From Streptomyces sp. F001 (GTDB lineage Bacteria > Actinomycetota > Actinomycetes > Streptomycetales > Streptomycetaceae), in assembly GCF_004187715.1 (NCBI RefSeq), contig NZ_QZWF01000014.1, positions 98,565 to 162,564 on the forward strand: DNA of 64,000 nucleotides. The letters are read 5' to 3'. Position 1 is the first letter of the stretch, and each line of letters begins with the position of its first letter. A program made the translations under genes and the position numbers. Below the pieces are notes generated by a model, which was given only the letters and a program-made list of their open reading frames with translations, was not told the DNA's origin and searched no databases. Positions 24,267 to 32,500 of the stretch are shown here, piece by piece.

Positions 24267-26195
24267 CTAATCCACCTCAGCCACCGCCTCCGCGAACTGC
24301 GCCTTGTACAGCCGCGCATACGCCCCGTCGGCCGCCAACAACTCGCCGTGCGCGCCCTGTTCCACGATCGACCCGTTCTCCATGACGAGGATCGTGTCCG
24401 CATCCCGGATCGTCGACAACCGATGCGCGATGACGAACGACGTCCGCCCGTGCGCCAGCTTCGCCATCGCCTTCTGGATCAGCACCTCGGTCCGGGTGTC
24501 GACCGACGACGTCGCCTCGTCCAGCACCAGAATCACCGGATCGGACAGAAACGCCCGCGCAATGGTGATCAGCTGCTTCTCACCCGCACTGACCCCCGTC
24601 CCCTCGTCGTCGATCACGGTGTCGTACCCCTCCGGCAGCGTACGGATGAACCGGTCCGCATGGGCCGCCCGCGCCGCCTCCTCGATCTCCCCACGGGTGA
24701 CCTTCCGCGCGGCGCCGTACGCGATGTTCTCGGCGATGGTGCCGCCGAACAGCCAGGTGTCCTGGAGCACCATGCCGATCCCGGACCGCAGTTCGTCCCG
24801 GGACATCGTCGCGATGTCGATCCCGTCGAGGGTGATGCGCCCGCCGGACACCTCGTAGAACCGCATGAGCAGATTGACCAGCGTCGTCTTGCCCGCTCCC
24901 GTCGGCCCGACGATGGCGACGGTGTGCCCGGGTTCCACCGTCAGCGACAGGTCCTCGATGAGCGGCTTCTCCGGGTCGTACCGGAAGGACACACCCTCCA
25001 GCGCCACCCGCCCGCGCAGCTGCTCCGGCCGCAGTCCCGGCACCGGATCCTCCGACTGCTCCTCGGCGTCGAGGAGTTCGAAGACGCGCTCGGCGGAGGC
25101 GACCCCGGACTGCACCAGGTTCGCCATCGACGCGAGCTGTGTCAGCGGCATCGAGAACTGCCGCGAGTACTGGATGAAGGCCTGCACGTCACCGATGGAC
25201 AGGGAACCCGAGGCGACCCTCAACCCACCGACCACCGCGACCAGCACGTAGTTCAGGTTCGACACGAACATCATCAGCGGCTGCATGATCCCGCTGTTGA
25301 ACTGCGCCTTGAACCCGGCCTCGTACAGCGCTTCGTTCTGCTCGGCGAACTGCTGCGCCGACTCCTCCTGCCGCCCGAACACCTTCACCAGGGTGTGCCC
25401 GGTGTACATCTCCTCGATGTGCGCGTTGAGCTTGCCGGTGGTGCGCCACTGCTGCACGAAGTGCGGCTGCGACCGCTTGCCGACGAACGTCGCGACGTAC
25501 AGGGACAGCGGCACGGTCACCAGCGCGACCAGCGCCAGGATCCACGACACCCAGAACATCACCGCCAGCACACCGATGATGGTCAGCAGCGAGTTGATGA
25601 GCTGGCCCATCGACTGCTGGAGCGTCTGGCCGATGTTGTCGATGTCGTTGGTGGCCCGGGAGAGGACCTCGCCGCGCTGACGCTTGTCGAAGTACGACAG
25701 CGGCAGCCGCGACAGCTTCGTCTGCACGTCCTCGCGCATCCGGTACATCGTCCGGTTGACCGCCCGGTTCACCAGCCGGGTCGCCACCGCCATCAGCAGA
25801 CCGGCGACCATGAACACGGTGAGCGCGAGCAGCAGGACGTTCCCGACCGCGGCGAAGTCGATGCCCTCGCCCGGCGTGAAGTCCGTACTGCGGAGCATGT
25901 CGGCGATGTCACCGTCGCCGCGCTCCCGCATCGCGGCCAGCACCTGCTCCTTGGTCTCCCCGGTCGGCATGTCCCGGCCGATGATGCCGGCGAAAACCAG
26001 GTCGGTGGCCTCGCCGAGGATCTTCGGCCCGACCACCGACAGACCCACGCTGACGACCACGCACACCAGCAGCGCGTAGATGGTCAGCCGCTCGGGCCGG
26101 AACCGGCCGACGAGCCGTCGGCCCGACACCTTGAAGTCGATCGTGCGGTTCTCGGGGCCGGTCCCGGCCATCATCCGCCCCATGGGCCCGGCCAT
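24267..26195 (-). CDS. ABC exporter half-transporter, canonical-Walker-B subunit
   Basis: A 642-residue fused membrane and ATPase protein. The membrane domain has six segments from about residue 38 (IYALLVCVVVSVGLSVVG). The ATPase domain has Walker A GPTGAGKTTLVN, Walker B VILVLDEATSSVD with the catalytic Glu, and H-loop FVIAHRLSTI. The signature motif is VSAGEKQ instead of LSGGQ. Its ATG overlaps the stop of the partner gene by one base (TGATG), so the two are coupled. The asymmetry with the partner marks a heterodimeric exporter of the LmrCD/BmrCD/TM287-288 type, usually for drugs or lipids. The substrate is unknown. Confidence 0.93.
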   Translation of the reverse strand: MAGPMGRMMAGTGPENRTIDFKVSGRRLVGRFRPERLTIYALLVCVVVSVGLSVVGPKILGEATDLVFAGIIGRDMPTGETKEQVLAAMRERGDGDIADMLRSTDFTPGEGIDFAAVGNVLLLALTVFMVAGLLMAVATRLVNRAVNRTMYRMREDVQTKLSRLPLSYFDKRQRGEVLSRATNDIDNIGQTLQQSMGQLINSLLTIIGVLAVMFWVSWILALVALVTVPLSLYVATFVGKRSQPHFVQQWRTTGKLNAHIEEMYTGHTLVKVFGRQEESAQQFAEQNEALYEAGFKAQFNSGIMQPLMMFVSNLNYVLVAVVGGLRVASGSLSIGDVQAFIQYSRQFSMPLTQLASMANLVQSGVASAERVFELLDAEEQSEDPVPGLRPEQLRGRVALEGVSFRYDPEKPLIEDLSLTVEPGHTVAIVGPTGAGKTTLVNLLMRFYEVSGGRITLDGIDIATMSRDELRSGIGMVLQDTWLFGGTIAENIAYGAARKVTRGEIEEAARAAHADRFIRTLPEGYDTVIDDEGTGVSAGEKQLITIARAFLSDPVILVLDEATSSVDTRTEVLIQKAMAKLAHGRTSFVIAHRLSTIRDADTILVMENGSIVEQGAHGELLAADGAYARLYKAQFAEAVAEVD

Positions 26196-27928
26196 CAGGC
26201 GGCCTCCGCTTCCGTCAGCTGGGAGAGCACGATCTCCCGGTAGGTCTCGTTGTCCGCCATCAGCTCGTGGTGCCGGCCGGTGCCGACCACCCGGCCCTCG
26301 TCGAGCACGACGATCCGGTCGGCGTCCCGGATGGTCGCCACCCGCTGGGCGACGATCACCACGGTCGCCTCCGCGGTCTCCCGGCCGAGTGCCGCGCGCA
26401 GCGCTGCGTCGGTGGCGTAGTCGAGGGCGGAGAAGGAGTCGTCGAAGAGGTAGATCTCCGGGCGCTGCACCAGGGTCCGCGCGATCGCCAGCCGCTGCCG
26501 CTGACCGCCGGAGACATTGGTGCCGCCCTGCGCGATGGGCGCGTCAAGGCCGCCCTCCAGCCGCTCCACGAAGGGTTTCGCCTGCGCGACCTCCAGCGCG
26601 TGCCACAACTCCTCGTCCGTCGCGTCCGGATTGCCGTAGCGCAGGTTCGTCGCCACGGTCCCCGCGAAGAGATACGGCTTCTGCGGCACCAGCCCGACCG
26701 TCCTGGCCAGCAGCTGCGGCTCGACGGTCCGTACGTCCACCCCGTCGACGAGCACCTCGCCGTCCGTCGCGTCGAACAGCCGCGGCACCAGCCCCAGCAG
26801 CGTCGACTTGCCGCTGCCGGTCGAGCCGATCACGGCGGTCGTCTCACCCGGCCACGCGAGAAGGTCGACGGCCTTCAGCACCGGCTCCTCGGCACCCGGG
26901 TAGCGGAACCCGGCCCCGCGGATCTCCAGATGGCCGTGGCGGCGCAGCTCCCGGACCGGGCTGCTCGGCGGGACCACACTCGACGACGTGTCGAGCACGT
27001 CCTGGATGCGCTCCGCGCACACCTCCGCGCGCGGCACCATCATGAACATGAAGGTGGCCATCATCACGGACATCACGATCTGCATGAGGTAGGCGAGATA
27101 CGCGGTCAGGTCACCGATCTGCATCCCGCCGCTGTCGATCCGATGGGCCCCGAACCACACCACCGCGATCGACGACACGTTGACCACCGTCATGACGATC
27201 GGGAACATCAGCGCCAGCAGGTTGCCGGCGCCCAGCGACACCTCCGTCAGCTCGGCGTTCGCCTTCCGGAAGCGGTGCTGCTCGTACTCGTCCCGTACGA
27301 AGGCCCGGATCACCCGGTTGCCGGTGATCTGCTCGCGCAGCACCCGGTTCACCGTGTCCAGCCGCTCCTGCATGGACCGGAACAGCGGCCGCAGCCGCCG
27401 CACGATCAGCATCACGCAGATGCCCAGCACCGGCACGACGGCCACCAGTACCCCGGACAGCGGCACGTCCAGGCCGAGCGCCAGGACGATACCGCCCACA
27501 CACATGATCGGCGCCGACACCATCAGCGTGAACGTCATCAGCACCAGCATCTGGACCTGCTGGACGTCGTTCGTGGTCCGGGTGATCAGCGAGGGGGCGC
27601 CGAAGTGGCCCACCTCTCGTGCGGAGAACGACTGCACCCGGTCGAAGATGCCGGCCCGCATGTCCCGGCCGAGCGCCGAGGCGGTGCGGGCGCCGTAGTA
27701 CACGGCCCCGATGTTGCACACGACCTGTGCCAGCGAGATACCGATCATCAGGGCGCCGAAGGACAGGATGTAACCGGTGTCACCGTTCACGACACCGTTG
27801 TCGATGATGTCCGCGTTCAGGGTGGGCAGGTAGAGGGTGGCGCAGGTCTGCAGGAACTGCAGCACCACCAGGACGGTGATCGGTCTCTTGTAGGGCCTGA
27901 GACAGGTCCGCAGAAGTCGTATGAGCAC
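26195..27928 (-). CDS. ABC exporter half-transporter, degenerate-Walker-B subunit
   Basis: A half-transporter of 577 residues from the GTG at 27928 (LIRLLRTCLRPYKRP); a GTG at 27991 would add 21 residues. It has six membrane segments, Walker A GSTGSGKSTLLG, the canonical signature NVSGGQRQRLAIAR, and Walker B YLFDDSFSALD, where the catalytic Glu is Asp. With the partner's unusual signature this gives one hydrolytic and one degenerate ATP site, the known design of heterodimeric exporters. It is the first gene of the pair. Confidence 0.92.
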   Translation of the reverse strand: MLIRLLRTCLRPYKRPITVLVVLQFLQTCATLYLPTLNADIIDNGVVNGDTGYILSFGALMIGISLAQVVCNIGAVYYGARTASALGRDMRAGIFDRVQSFSAREVGHFGAPSLITRTTNDVQQVQMLVLMTFTLMVSAPIMCVGGIVLALGLDVPLSGVLVAVVPVLGICVMLIVRRLRPLFRSMQERLDTVNRVLREQITGNRVIRAFVRDEYEQHRFRKANAELTEVSLGAGNLLALMFPIVMTVVNVSSIAVVWFGAHRIDSGGMQIGDLTAYLAYLMQIVMSVMMATFMFMMVPRAEVCAERIQDVLDTSSSVVPPSSPVRELRRHGHLEIRGAGFRYPGAEEPVLKAVDLLAWPGETTAVIGSTGSGKSTLLGLVPRLFDATDGEVLVDGVDVRTVEPQLLARTVGLVPQKPYLFAGTVATNLRYGNPDATDEELWHALEVAQAKPFVERLEGGLDAPIAQGGTNVSGGQRQRLAIARTLVQRPEIYLFDDSFSALDYATDAALRAALGRETAEATVVIVAQRVATIRDADRIVVLDEGRVVGTGRHHELMADNETYREIVLSQLTEAEAA

Positions 27929-28033
27929 GCTGGTCTCTCGGAGTCGGCGGTCGGGAGCGGATGGTTGCCCCTGGCCCCTATCGTCGGACACTCCACCCGC
28001 GTTACCTCAACTGATTAACCCGACAGGCGTGTG

Positions 28034-29488
28034 CTACGGGCGGAAGGCGCCCGGATGTGTCTGCTCGCGCACCGACACGAACTGCTGCCGCACCGCCTGC
28101 CCCACGGCCAGCTCCTCACCGGGCTCGAGCACCTGCGCCACCGCGCCCTGCCAGGCCGGCGGGGTGCGCGGGTCGAGGGTGCCCTGCGACACCCCCAGCG
28201 CCCAGGCCGCCTGCCGCGCGGCACCGATCGCCGCGTAGTCCGCGGGCTGCGGCACGACGACCTGCGCCCCGAACAGCGAGGGCGCCGCGGCCTGCACGGC
28301 GGGCAGCTCCGCGGCCGGCCCGAGCAGAAAGATCCGCCGCACCTCCACACCCCGGCCGCGCAGCACGTCCAGCGCGTCCGCGAGCCCGCACAGCATGCCC
28401 TCGAACGCCGCCCGCGCCAGGTGCTCCGCCTTCATCGACTCCCGCCGCAGCCCGGCCAGCGTCCCCGCGGTGTGCGGCAGCGCCGGCGTGCGCTCACCCT
28501 CCAGATACGGCAGGAGTACGAGCCCATGGGCGCCCGGCGTCGACTTCATCGCCAGGTCGGACAGACTCTCCAGGTCGGCAAGACCGAGCAGTTCGGCGGT
28601 GCCGCGCAGGGTCCGTACGGCGTTCAGGGTGGTCACGACCGGCAGATGCATGCCGGTGGCGTCGGCCAGCGACGTGATCATCCCGGTCTGGTCGTACAGG
28701 GCCTCGGGATGCACCGCCATCACGGACCCGGACGCGCCCAGCGACACCACCGCGTCGCCCAGCCCCAGCCCCAGCCCGAAGGCGGCGGCCATGGTCTCGC
28801 CGGTCCCGGCGGAGATCAACAGCCCCTCCGGCGTCGTACCGGCCGCGTCGGACGGCCCGATCACCTCGGGCAGCATGACCTGGTGACCGAGCGCCAGCTC
28901 GACCAGGTCGGGCCGGTAGGCGCCGGTGGCCGCGGACCAGTACCCCGTCCCGGAAGCCCCGCCACGGTCGGTGGTCCGGCGCACCGGCCGCCCCAGCAGC
29001 TGCCACACCAGCCAGTCGTGCGCCTGCATGAGCACGGCAGTGCGCAGCGCCGCCTCGGGCTCGTTCTTGGCGAGCCACCGCAGCTTGGTGACGGGCTGCG
29101 CGGCCTGCGGAACACACCCCACCGCCTGCGCCCACGCCTCGCGCCCGCCGAGCGTGTCGATCAGATCGGCCGCCGCGACCTGCGCCCGCTTGTCCCCGCC
29201 GACCATCGCCGGCCGTACGGTGCCGCCCTGCGTGTCCAGCGGCACGACCGCGTTCGCCTGCGCGGAGACGCCGATGGCCTGCACCCCTTCGAGCAGCCCA
29301 CCACCGGCCGCCTCGCCCAGGGAGAGCAGCCAGGCCTGCGGATCCACATCGCTGGGCCGCCCACTGCCTTCAGGGCCCTCCACCGGATGCGGCGCATAGC
29401 CCTGCCGCAGCACGGCTCCCGTGTCCGCATCGCAGACGACGATACGAGTGAAATCAGGCGAACTGTCCAGCCCGGCGACTATCCCCAT
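28034..29488 (-). CDS. FGGY-family carbohydrate kinase, xylulokinase-like
   Basis: A 484-residue sugar kinase fold with two ribonuclease-H-like domains. Visible features are IVAGLDSSPDFTRIVVCDADTG at the N-terminus (the phosphate-1 loop), VSAQANAVVPLDTQGG, the domain-linking ISAGTGETMAAAFGLG, VSLGASGSVMAV (phosphate-2) and GLVLLPYLEGERTP, a typical xylulokinase segment. The usual D-x-GT-x-S/T at the start is altered to DSSPDFT, and the FGGY signatures are weak, so the substrate should be considered open. Start ATG 29488. No sugar transporter or isomerase is adjacent. Confidence 0.8.
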   Translation of the reverse strand: MGIVAGLDSSPDFTRIVVCDADTGAVLRQGYAPHPVEGPEGSGRPSDVDPQAWLLSLGEAAGGGLLEGVQAIGVSAQANAVVPLDTQGGTVRPAMVGGDKRAQVAAADLIDTLGGREAWAQAVGCVPQAAQPVTKLRWLAKNEPEAALRTAVLMQAHDWLVWQLLGRPVRRTTDRGGASGTGYWSAATGAYRPDLVELALGHQVMLPEVIGPSDAAGTTPEGLLISAGTGETMAAAFGLGLGLGDAVVSLGASGSVMAVHPEALYDQTGMITSLADATGMHLPVVTTLNAVRTLRGTAELLGLADLESLSDLAMKSTPGAHGLVLLPYLEGERTPALPHTAGTLAGLRRESMKAEHLARAAFEGMLCGLADALDVLRGRGVEVRRIFLLGPAAELPAVQAAAPSLFGAQVVVPQPADYAAIGAARQAAWALGVSQGTLDPRTPPAWQGAVAQVLEPGEELAVGQAVRQQFVSVREQTHPGAFRP

Positions 29489-29554
29489 GGCTCAAATTCT
29501 GCCGTAGCGCAGCGCTTGCTTGAGCCATGGGCACCGTGGGGTGCCTGTGGTTTT

Positions 29555-29630
29555 TCGGGTGCGGGTTCGTTGTGGCTGGTCGCGCCCACGCGGCGGAGCC
29601 GCATATCGACACGGCCCCGCGCCCCTGAGT
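29555..29630 (-). repeat. Dispersed Streptomyces intergenic repeat, copy 2
   Basis: On the minus strand this reads CAGGGGCGCGGGGCCGTGTC, GATATGCGGCTCCGCCGCGT, GGGCGCGACCAGCCACAACG and AACCCGCACCCG. It shares the GGGGCGCGGGG, CCACAACG and CACCCG blocks with the element at 17,763 but has an extra CGGCTCCGCCG hairpin in the middle. It lies in the gap between the kinase and YtxH genes. Confidence 0.6.
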
Positions 29631-29662
29631 TGGCTGCAGCGCCCGGCACCGAGGAGGTGTCG

Positions 29663-29962
29663 CTATGTGTTGCTGGTGCCCCAGTCGTCCTCGGGGAAGC
29701 CGTTGGCGTGGCGGAGGCTGCGCACGCGCTGGGCGACGGAGTCGGGCATGTGGTCGCCGACCTTCTCGCTGACCGTGTGGTACGCCTTGCCCGCGAAGTG
29801 GCGGCCCTGTTGTGCTGCGGTCTCCGCGGTGTTGCGGACGGCGGGGTTCTGCGCGATCTGACGGGCGGACTTCTTCAGCTGCTCGTAGCGCTCACGCCCT
29901 GCGCGTGTGCCCAGCACGTAACCCACAGCGAGTCCGACGACGAACGTGAGCCGGTAACGCAT
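29663..29962 (-). CDS. YtxH-domain small membrane protein
   Basis: A 99-residue protein: one N-terminal membrane segment (LTFVVGLAVGYVLGTRAGRERYEQLK, the YtxH GYVLGxRAGRERYEQL motif) followed by amphipathic helix (ARQIAQNPAVRNTAETAAQQ and further). The ATG at 29962 has AAGGG eight bases before it; a GTG nine bases earlier is possible. YtxH proteins are general-stress-linked membrane proteins in Firmicutes; the molecular role is unknown. It stands alone upstream of the tRNA genes. Confidence 0.85.
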   Translation of the reverse strand: MRYRLTFVVGLAVGYVLGTRAGRERYEQLKKSARQIAQNPAVRNTAETAAQQGRHFAGKAYHTVSEKVGDHMPDSVAQRVRSLRHANGFPEDDWGTSNT

Positions 29963-30119
29963 GGCGGCCACCCTTCCCTTGCGTAGGTCCCTGGTACGGC
30001 GCCGGGCCGGGGGGAACCGATTGGCGGAGCACCCCCCTGCTTGCGCTAATGTATGTGTCGCAGCGAGCGCGCGCCCCCTGGCGAATACCCAGGTAGGTGC
30101 GTTCGATGCAACGAGGCAT

Positions 30120-30192
30120 TCCTCCGTAGCTCAATTGGCAGAGCAGCCGGCTGTTAACCGGCAGGTTACTGGTTCGAGTCCAGTCGGGGGAG
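30120..30192 (+). tRNA. tRNA-Asn (anticodon GTT), copy 1
   Basis: A 73-base cloverleaf: acceptor stem TCCTCCG/CGGGGGA (one T-G pair), D-arm GCTC-AATTGGCA-GAGC, anticodon arm GCCGG-CTGTTAA-CCGGC with GTT, T-arm ACTGG-TTCGAGT-CCAGT, discriminator G. CCA is not encoded. An identical copy follows after five bases. Confidence 0.97.
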
Positions 30193-30197
30193 CTCGG

Positions 30198-30270
30198 TCC
30201 TCCGTAGCTCAATTGGCAGAGCAGCCGGCTGTTAACCGGCAGGTTACTGGTTCGAGTCCAGTCGGGGGAG
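30198..30270 (+). tRNA. tRNA-Asn (anticodon GTT), copy 2
   Basis: Identical in all 73 bases to the copy at 30,120, separated by five bases. The two are surely co-transcribed and end at the terminator at 30,282. Confidence 0.97.
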
Positions 30271-30281
30271 CAGCCTGAACG

Positions 30282-30305
30282 AGGACCCCGCAGGGGTCCT
30301 TTTTC
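30282..30305 (+). terminator. Strong terminator after the tRNA-Asn pair
   Basis: AGGACCCC-GCA-GGGGTCCT is a perfect 8-bp stem with a three-base loop, followed by TTTTT. This is one of the few classical U-tailed terminators in the window. Confidence 0.9.
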
Positions 30306-30438
30306 ATGTCCGGTGGAACCGCCACGGTCAGGGCGGAGTCCTCAAGGTCATGCGAAGCCGACCATCCGGAGCAGGAGATCGTATGAGCGGCTATGCTGCG
30401 GCAGACGGCGCGCACACGTGTACGCGACACGCCGCTAT

Positions 30439-30512
30439 GGGGCGGTAGCTCAGCCGGTTAGAGCAGCGGACTCATAATCCGTCGGCCGTGGGTTCGAGTC
30501 CCACCCGCCCCA
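30439..30512 (+). tRNA. tRNA with CAT anticodon (elongator Met or lysidine-type Ile)
   Basis: A 74-base cloverleaf: acceptor GGGGCGG/CCGCCCC, D-arm with GCTC-AGCCGGTTA-GAGC, anticodon arm GCGGA-CTCATAA-TCCGT with CAT, T-arm GTGGG-TTCGAGT-CCCAC, discriminator A, no encoded CCA. It is not the initiator, because the first base pair G-C is intact. Met or Ile2 (decoding AUA after lysidine modification) cannot be separated safely by eye; the GGGG acceptor start leans toward Ile2. Confidence 0.93.
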
Positions 30513-30560
30513 CCGCGTCAGCGGTGTGCAGGATCGTTTCTACCTGCGAAAACGCCTGAA

Positions 30561-30592
30561 CGAGGGCTGCCACACGTGAGTGGCGGCCCTCG
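30561..30592 (+). terminator. Terminator after the CAT tRNA
   Basis: CGAGGGCTGCCAC and GTGGCGGCCCTCG form a 13-bp stem with one T-G wobble and a six-base loop, 48 bases after the tRNA end. There is no U tail, which is normal in Streptomyces. Confidence 0.7.
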
Positions 30593-30601
30593 CTCACCCT
30601 C

Positions 30602-31031
30602 TCAGATCAAGATCCAGGGGCCCTGCAGGGGCCTGAGCAGACTCCTGAGACAGTCCTCGGTCCTGCTCGTCGGCCTCGGGGGCACCAGGAGCGACTGGAA
30701 CCGGAGCCCGGCTTTCGGGGTCCATCCCGGTGCGGTGAGGCTGACTTCGGTCCACGGCAGGGCGCACATCTCGCCCCGGCGGGGACCGAGGAAGACGAAG
30801 GAATGCCGCAGGGGGCAGAGCCAGTCGTCCCGGACGAAGTCCAGGAAGGCGCCGGTCTGCTCGGGCGTCCAGACCATGACGGGGCCCGGCTTCTCGCCGG
30901 TTCGCTTCCAGTGCTCGACACGCTCTGGCGTTCACACCAGTGGCTTGGGCCGGCTGACGGTCGGCAGTTCGACGAGCCGTGCCCAGTTCCTGCTGAACGC
31001 CTCCTCACGCTTCATCCCCCAGGCGATGGCG
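30602..31031 (-). pseudogene. Tyrosine recombinase (integrase) remnant with an internal stop
   Basis: Read leftward from about 31,031 the frame gives SAIAWGMKREEAFSRNWARL and VELPTVSRPKPLV, then TGA, then TPERVEHWKRTGEKPGPVMV, WTPEQTGAFLDFVRDDWLCP and LRHSFVFLGPRRGEMCALPW TEVSL. The part after the stop is the linker and first catalytic block of Streptomyces integrases. The conserved box with the first catalytic Arg appears as GPRRGEMCALPW. The stop replaces a Trp (TGG to TGA) in the VVWTPERVEHW-type motif. The N-terminal domain and the C-terminal catalytic His/Arg/Tyr part are missing, so the protein is dead. Its place beside three tRNA genes suggests an old integrative element. Confidence 0.8.
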
Positions 31032-31280
31032 GAGCGCGCCCAGGCCCAGGCTCGTCGCCGTACCGAAGACGGTCGCGAAGACGGCGAGCAGATCGATCAC
31101 CTTGCCCTGCCAGGACACCGCCCGCCGCGCCCCGATGAGCGGCACGAACACGGCGCTGAGCCGATTGCCCCGGCCCTTGCGAAAGGTGGCGTACGCCAGC
31201 GCGAGCCACGATCCCGTAGATCGCCCACGGGGTGAGCGTCCAGTGGAAGAGCGAGTACTGCATGGCCGTTCGCGCGGCTT
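31032..31280 (-). pseudogene. Internal fragment of a BCCT (betaine/choline/carnitine) transporter
   Basis: Leftward from about 31,280 one frame reads AMQYSLFHWTLTPWAIYGIV. After a two-base loss near 31,205 the next frame reads LALAYATFRKGRGNRLSAVF, VPLIGARRAVSWQGKVIDLL and AVFATVFGTATSLGLGAL. These are the FFHWGLHPWAIY and GxxGxxID-LAVxATxFGxATSLGLG segments of BCCT carriers. Both ends are missing and the right-hand end abuts integrase sequence directly. It is a fragment of a gene that must have been about 1.5-1.9 kb. Confidence 0.78.
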
Positions 31281-31399
31281 GAGCGGACTGGCTCTCCATA
31301 CCGCTTGCCTCGAGGCTGCCGGATGCTGTGCGTCGTGCGTGTGTATGTTGGCGTTGTATCCTGACTATGTACATCGCGTATTCGGAGGTGCCGGCCGAG

Positions 31400-31633
31400 A
31401 TGTCGGTGACGCAGATCGATCTGGATGACGAGGCACTCGCCGAGGCGATGCGCCTCATGGGCTCCACCACGAAGAAGGAGACCGTCAACGCGGCCCTGCG
31501 GGACTATGTGGCGCGCGTAAAGCGGCTGGAAGCCGCCGAGAAGCTGGCCGCGCGGGGCGAGCGCGGCGAGTTCGAGGCCGCCGCGGCTGCGCACGAGGCC
31601 GTCAAGCGCGCGCGGCGGGCGGCCTTTGAGTGA
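31400..31633 (+). CDS. vapB: VapB-family antitoxin, second copy
   Basis: A 77-residue antitoxin with the same N-terminal ribbon-helix-helix region as the one at 6,832 (TQIDLDDEALAEAMRLMGST, TKKETVNAALRDYVARVKRL) and a different C-terminal toxin-binding tail (EAAAAAHEAVKRARRAAFE). ATG 31400 is used, with GGAGG 11 bases before it; ATG 31367 would add 11 residues. It overlaps vapC by four bases. The N-terminal identity with the first antitoxin raises the chance of cross-talk at the DNA level, with separate toxin specificity. Confidence 0.9.
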   Translation: MSVTQIDLDDEALAEAMRLMGSTTKKETVNAALRDYVARVKRLEAAEKLAARGERGEFEAAAAAHEAVKRARRAAFE

Positions 31634-32037
31634 TCACCTACCTGCTCGACACCTCTGCTCTGTGGCACCTCTTCCGCGCGCCGGGGGCGCTGCGGCCCTG
31701 GGAGGGGCACATCGCCGCCGGCGTGTTCCACATCTGTGAGCCCACGCGCACCGAGTTCCTCTACTCCGCCACCAGCCCGGCCCACCGTGACGAACTTGCC
31801 GAGGAACTGGACGCCCTGTGCCGGCCGTCACCGGTCCCGAAGAACGCGTGGCGCTGGGTCGACACCGCGCAGTACAAACTCACGCAGCGAGGTCAGCACC
31901 GAGCCGCGGGCGCCATCGATCTCCTCGTCTGCGCGACTGCGGTCCACCACGGCCACACCGTGCTCCACGTGGACAACGACTTCGCCGCCGTGGCGGCAGT
32001 CCTCAAAGAGGTTGAGCAACGCGACGTACGGTCGTGA
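31630..32037 (+). CDS. vapC: VapC-family PIN-domain toxin, second copy
   Basis: A 135-residue PIN domain with all acidic positions: Asp7 in YLLDTSALWHLFR, Glu in ICEPTRTEFL, Asp in AGAIDLLVCATAVHH and Asp in VDNDFAAVA. It starts with a GTG inside the vapB stop (GTGA). It is clearly paralogous to the VapC at 7,107 but differs in most positions. It stands among pseudogenes, so it may have come in with the former mobile element or been kept because loss is harmful. Confidence 0.9.
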   Translation: MITYLLDTSALWHLFRAPGALRPWEGHIAAGVFHICEPTRTEFLYSATSPAHRDELAEELDALCRPSPVPKNAWRWVDTAQYKLTQRGQHRAAGAIDLLVCATAVHHGHTVLHVDNDFAAVAAVLKEVEQRDVRS

Positions 32038-32333
32038 AGTGACCCACCCCGACGTCCGCGCTGCCGGCTGTGCTCCTGGGGCTGTGACGGCGCTCGTCCG
32101 ACGGCACTCGCCCGCCCGTGCGCACCCGGGCTGCACAGCCCGAGGCGTACGGCGCGCCGTGGCTCAGTGTGAAGGTACGGCCATGGTTGCCGCGAGGGAG
32201 TATGCGTCGGGGAAAATGCCGGGACGATGGCGTCGCAGCCCGCCGAGCCCGACCGCTTCGAGTCCACCGAGCCCGGCTGCTGCGCGGACGCGCGCTGGGG
32301 TGATCCCTCAACTTTCTGGCCGCCGTACGGTAG

Positions 32334-32500
32334 TTGAACGAGCGGCGCGACGAGCGCCTGGACCTCGCCGCCGTGGTACGGCTGCTGCTGCGGTACGGGG
32401 TGCTGCGGCGGGTCGCGGGGACGCCTACGTCAGCTGGGCGGGGGACGTGCTGTACGACGTGGAGCGCCGCGTTCTCGCCGCCCGCACCTACCGGGGGCGA
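32334..32500 (+). pseudogene. Fragment of a DUF2398 (TIGR02678, JetB-like) gene
   Basis: The region 32,038-32,547 has no intact gene. From 32,334 one frame reads ERRDERLDLAAVVRLLLRYG and VLRRVAG, and after a one-base shift near 32,420 the next reads DAYVSWAGDVLYDVERRVLA. The combined pattern (ERRDxLxxAVRLLxxxGVLRRVxGD...Y...GDVLYDVERRVLA) is what I know from DUF2398 proteins, which are the JetB-like component of one type of Wadjet plasmid-defence operon. Start, end and companion genes are absent. The rest of the stretch from 32,038 holds nothing I can name. Confidence 0.45.

Noticed and set aside
30120..30270. Repeat pair that could be read as a short CRISPR-like array
   Set aside because: The repeated units are complete tRNA-Asn cloverleaves.
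31012..31488. 158-codon leftward frame as an intact gene
   Set aside because: Only its first part resembles a BCCT transporter; the rest is out of frame and the transporter continues in another frame, so it is a pseudogene.
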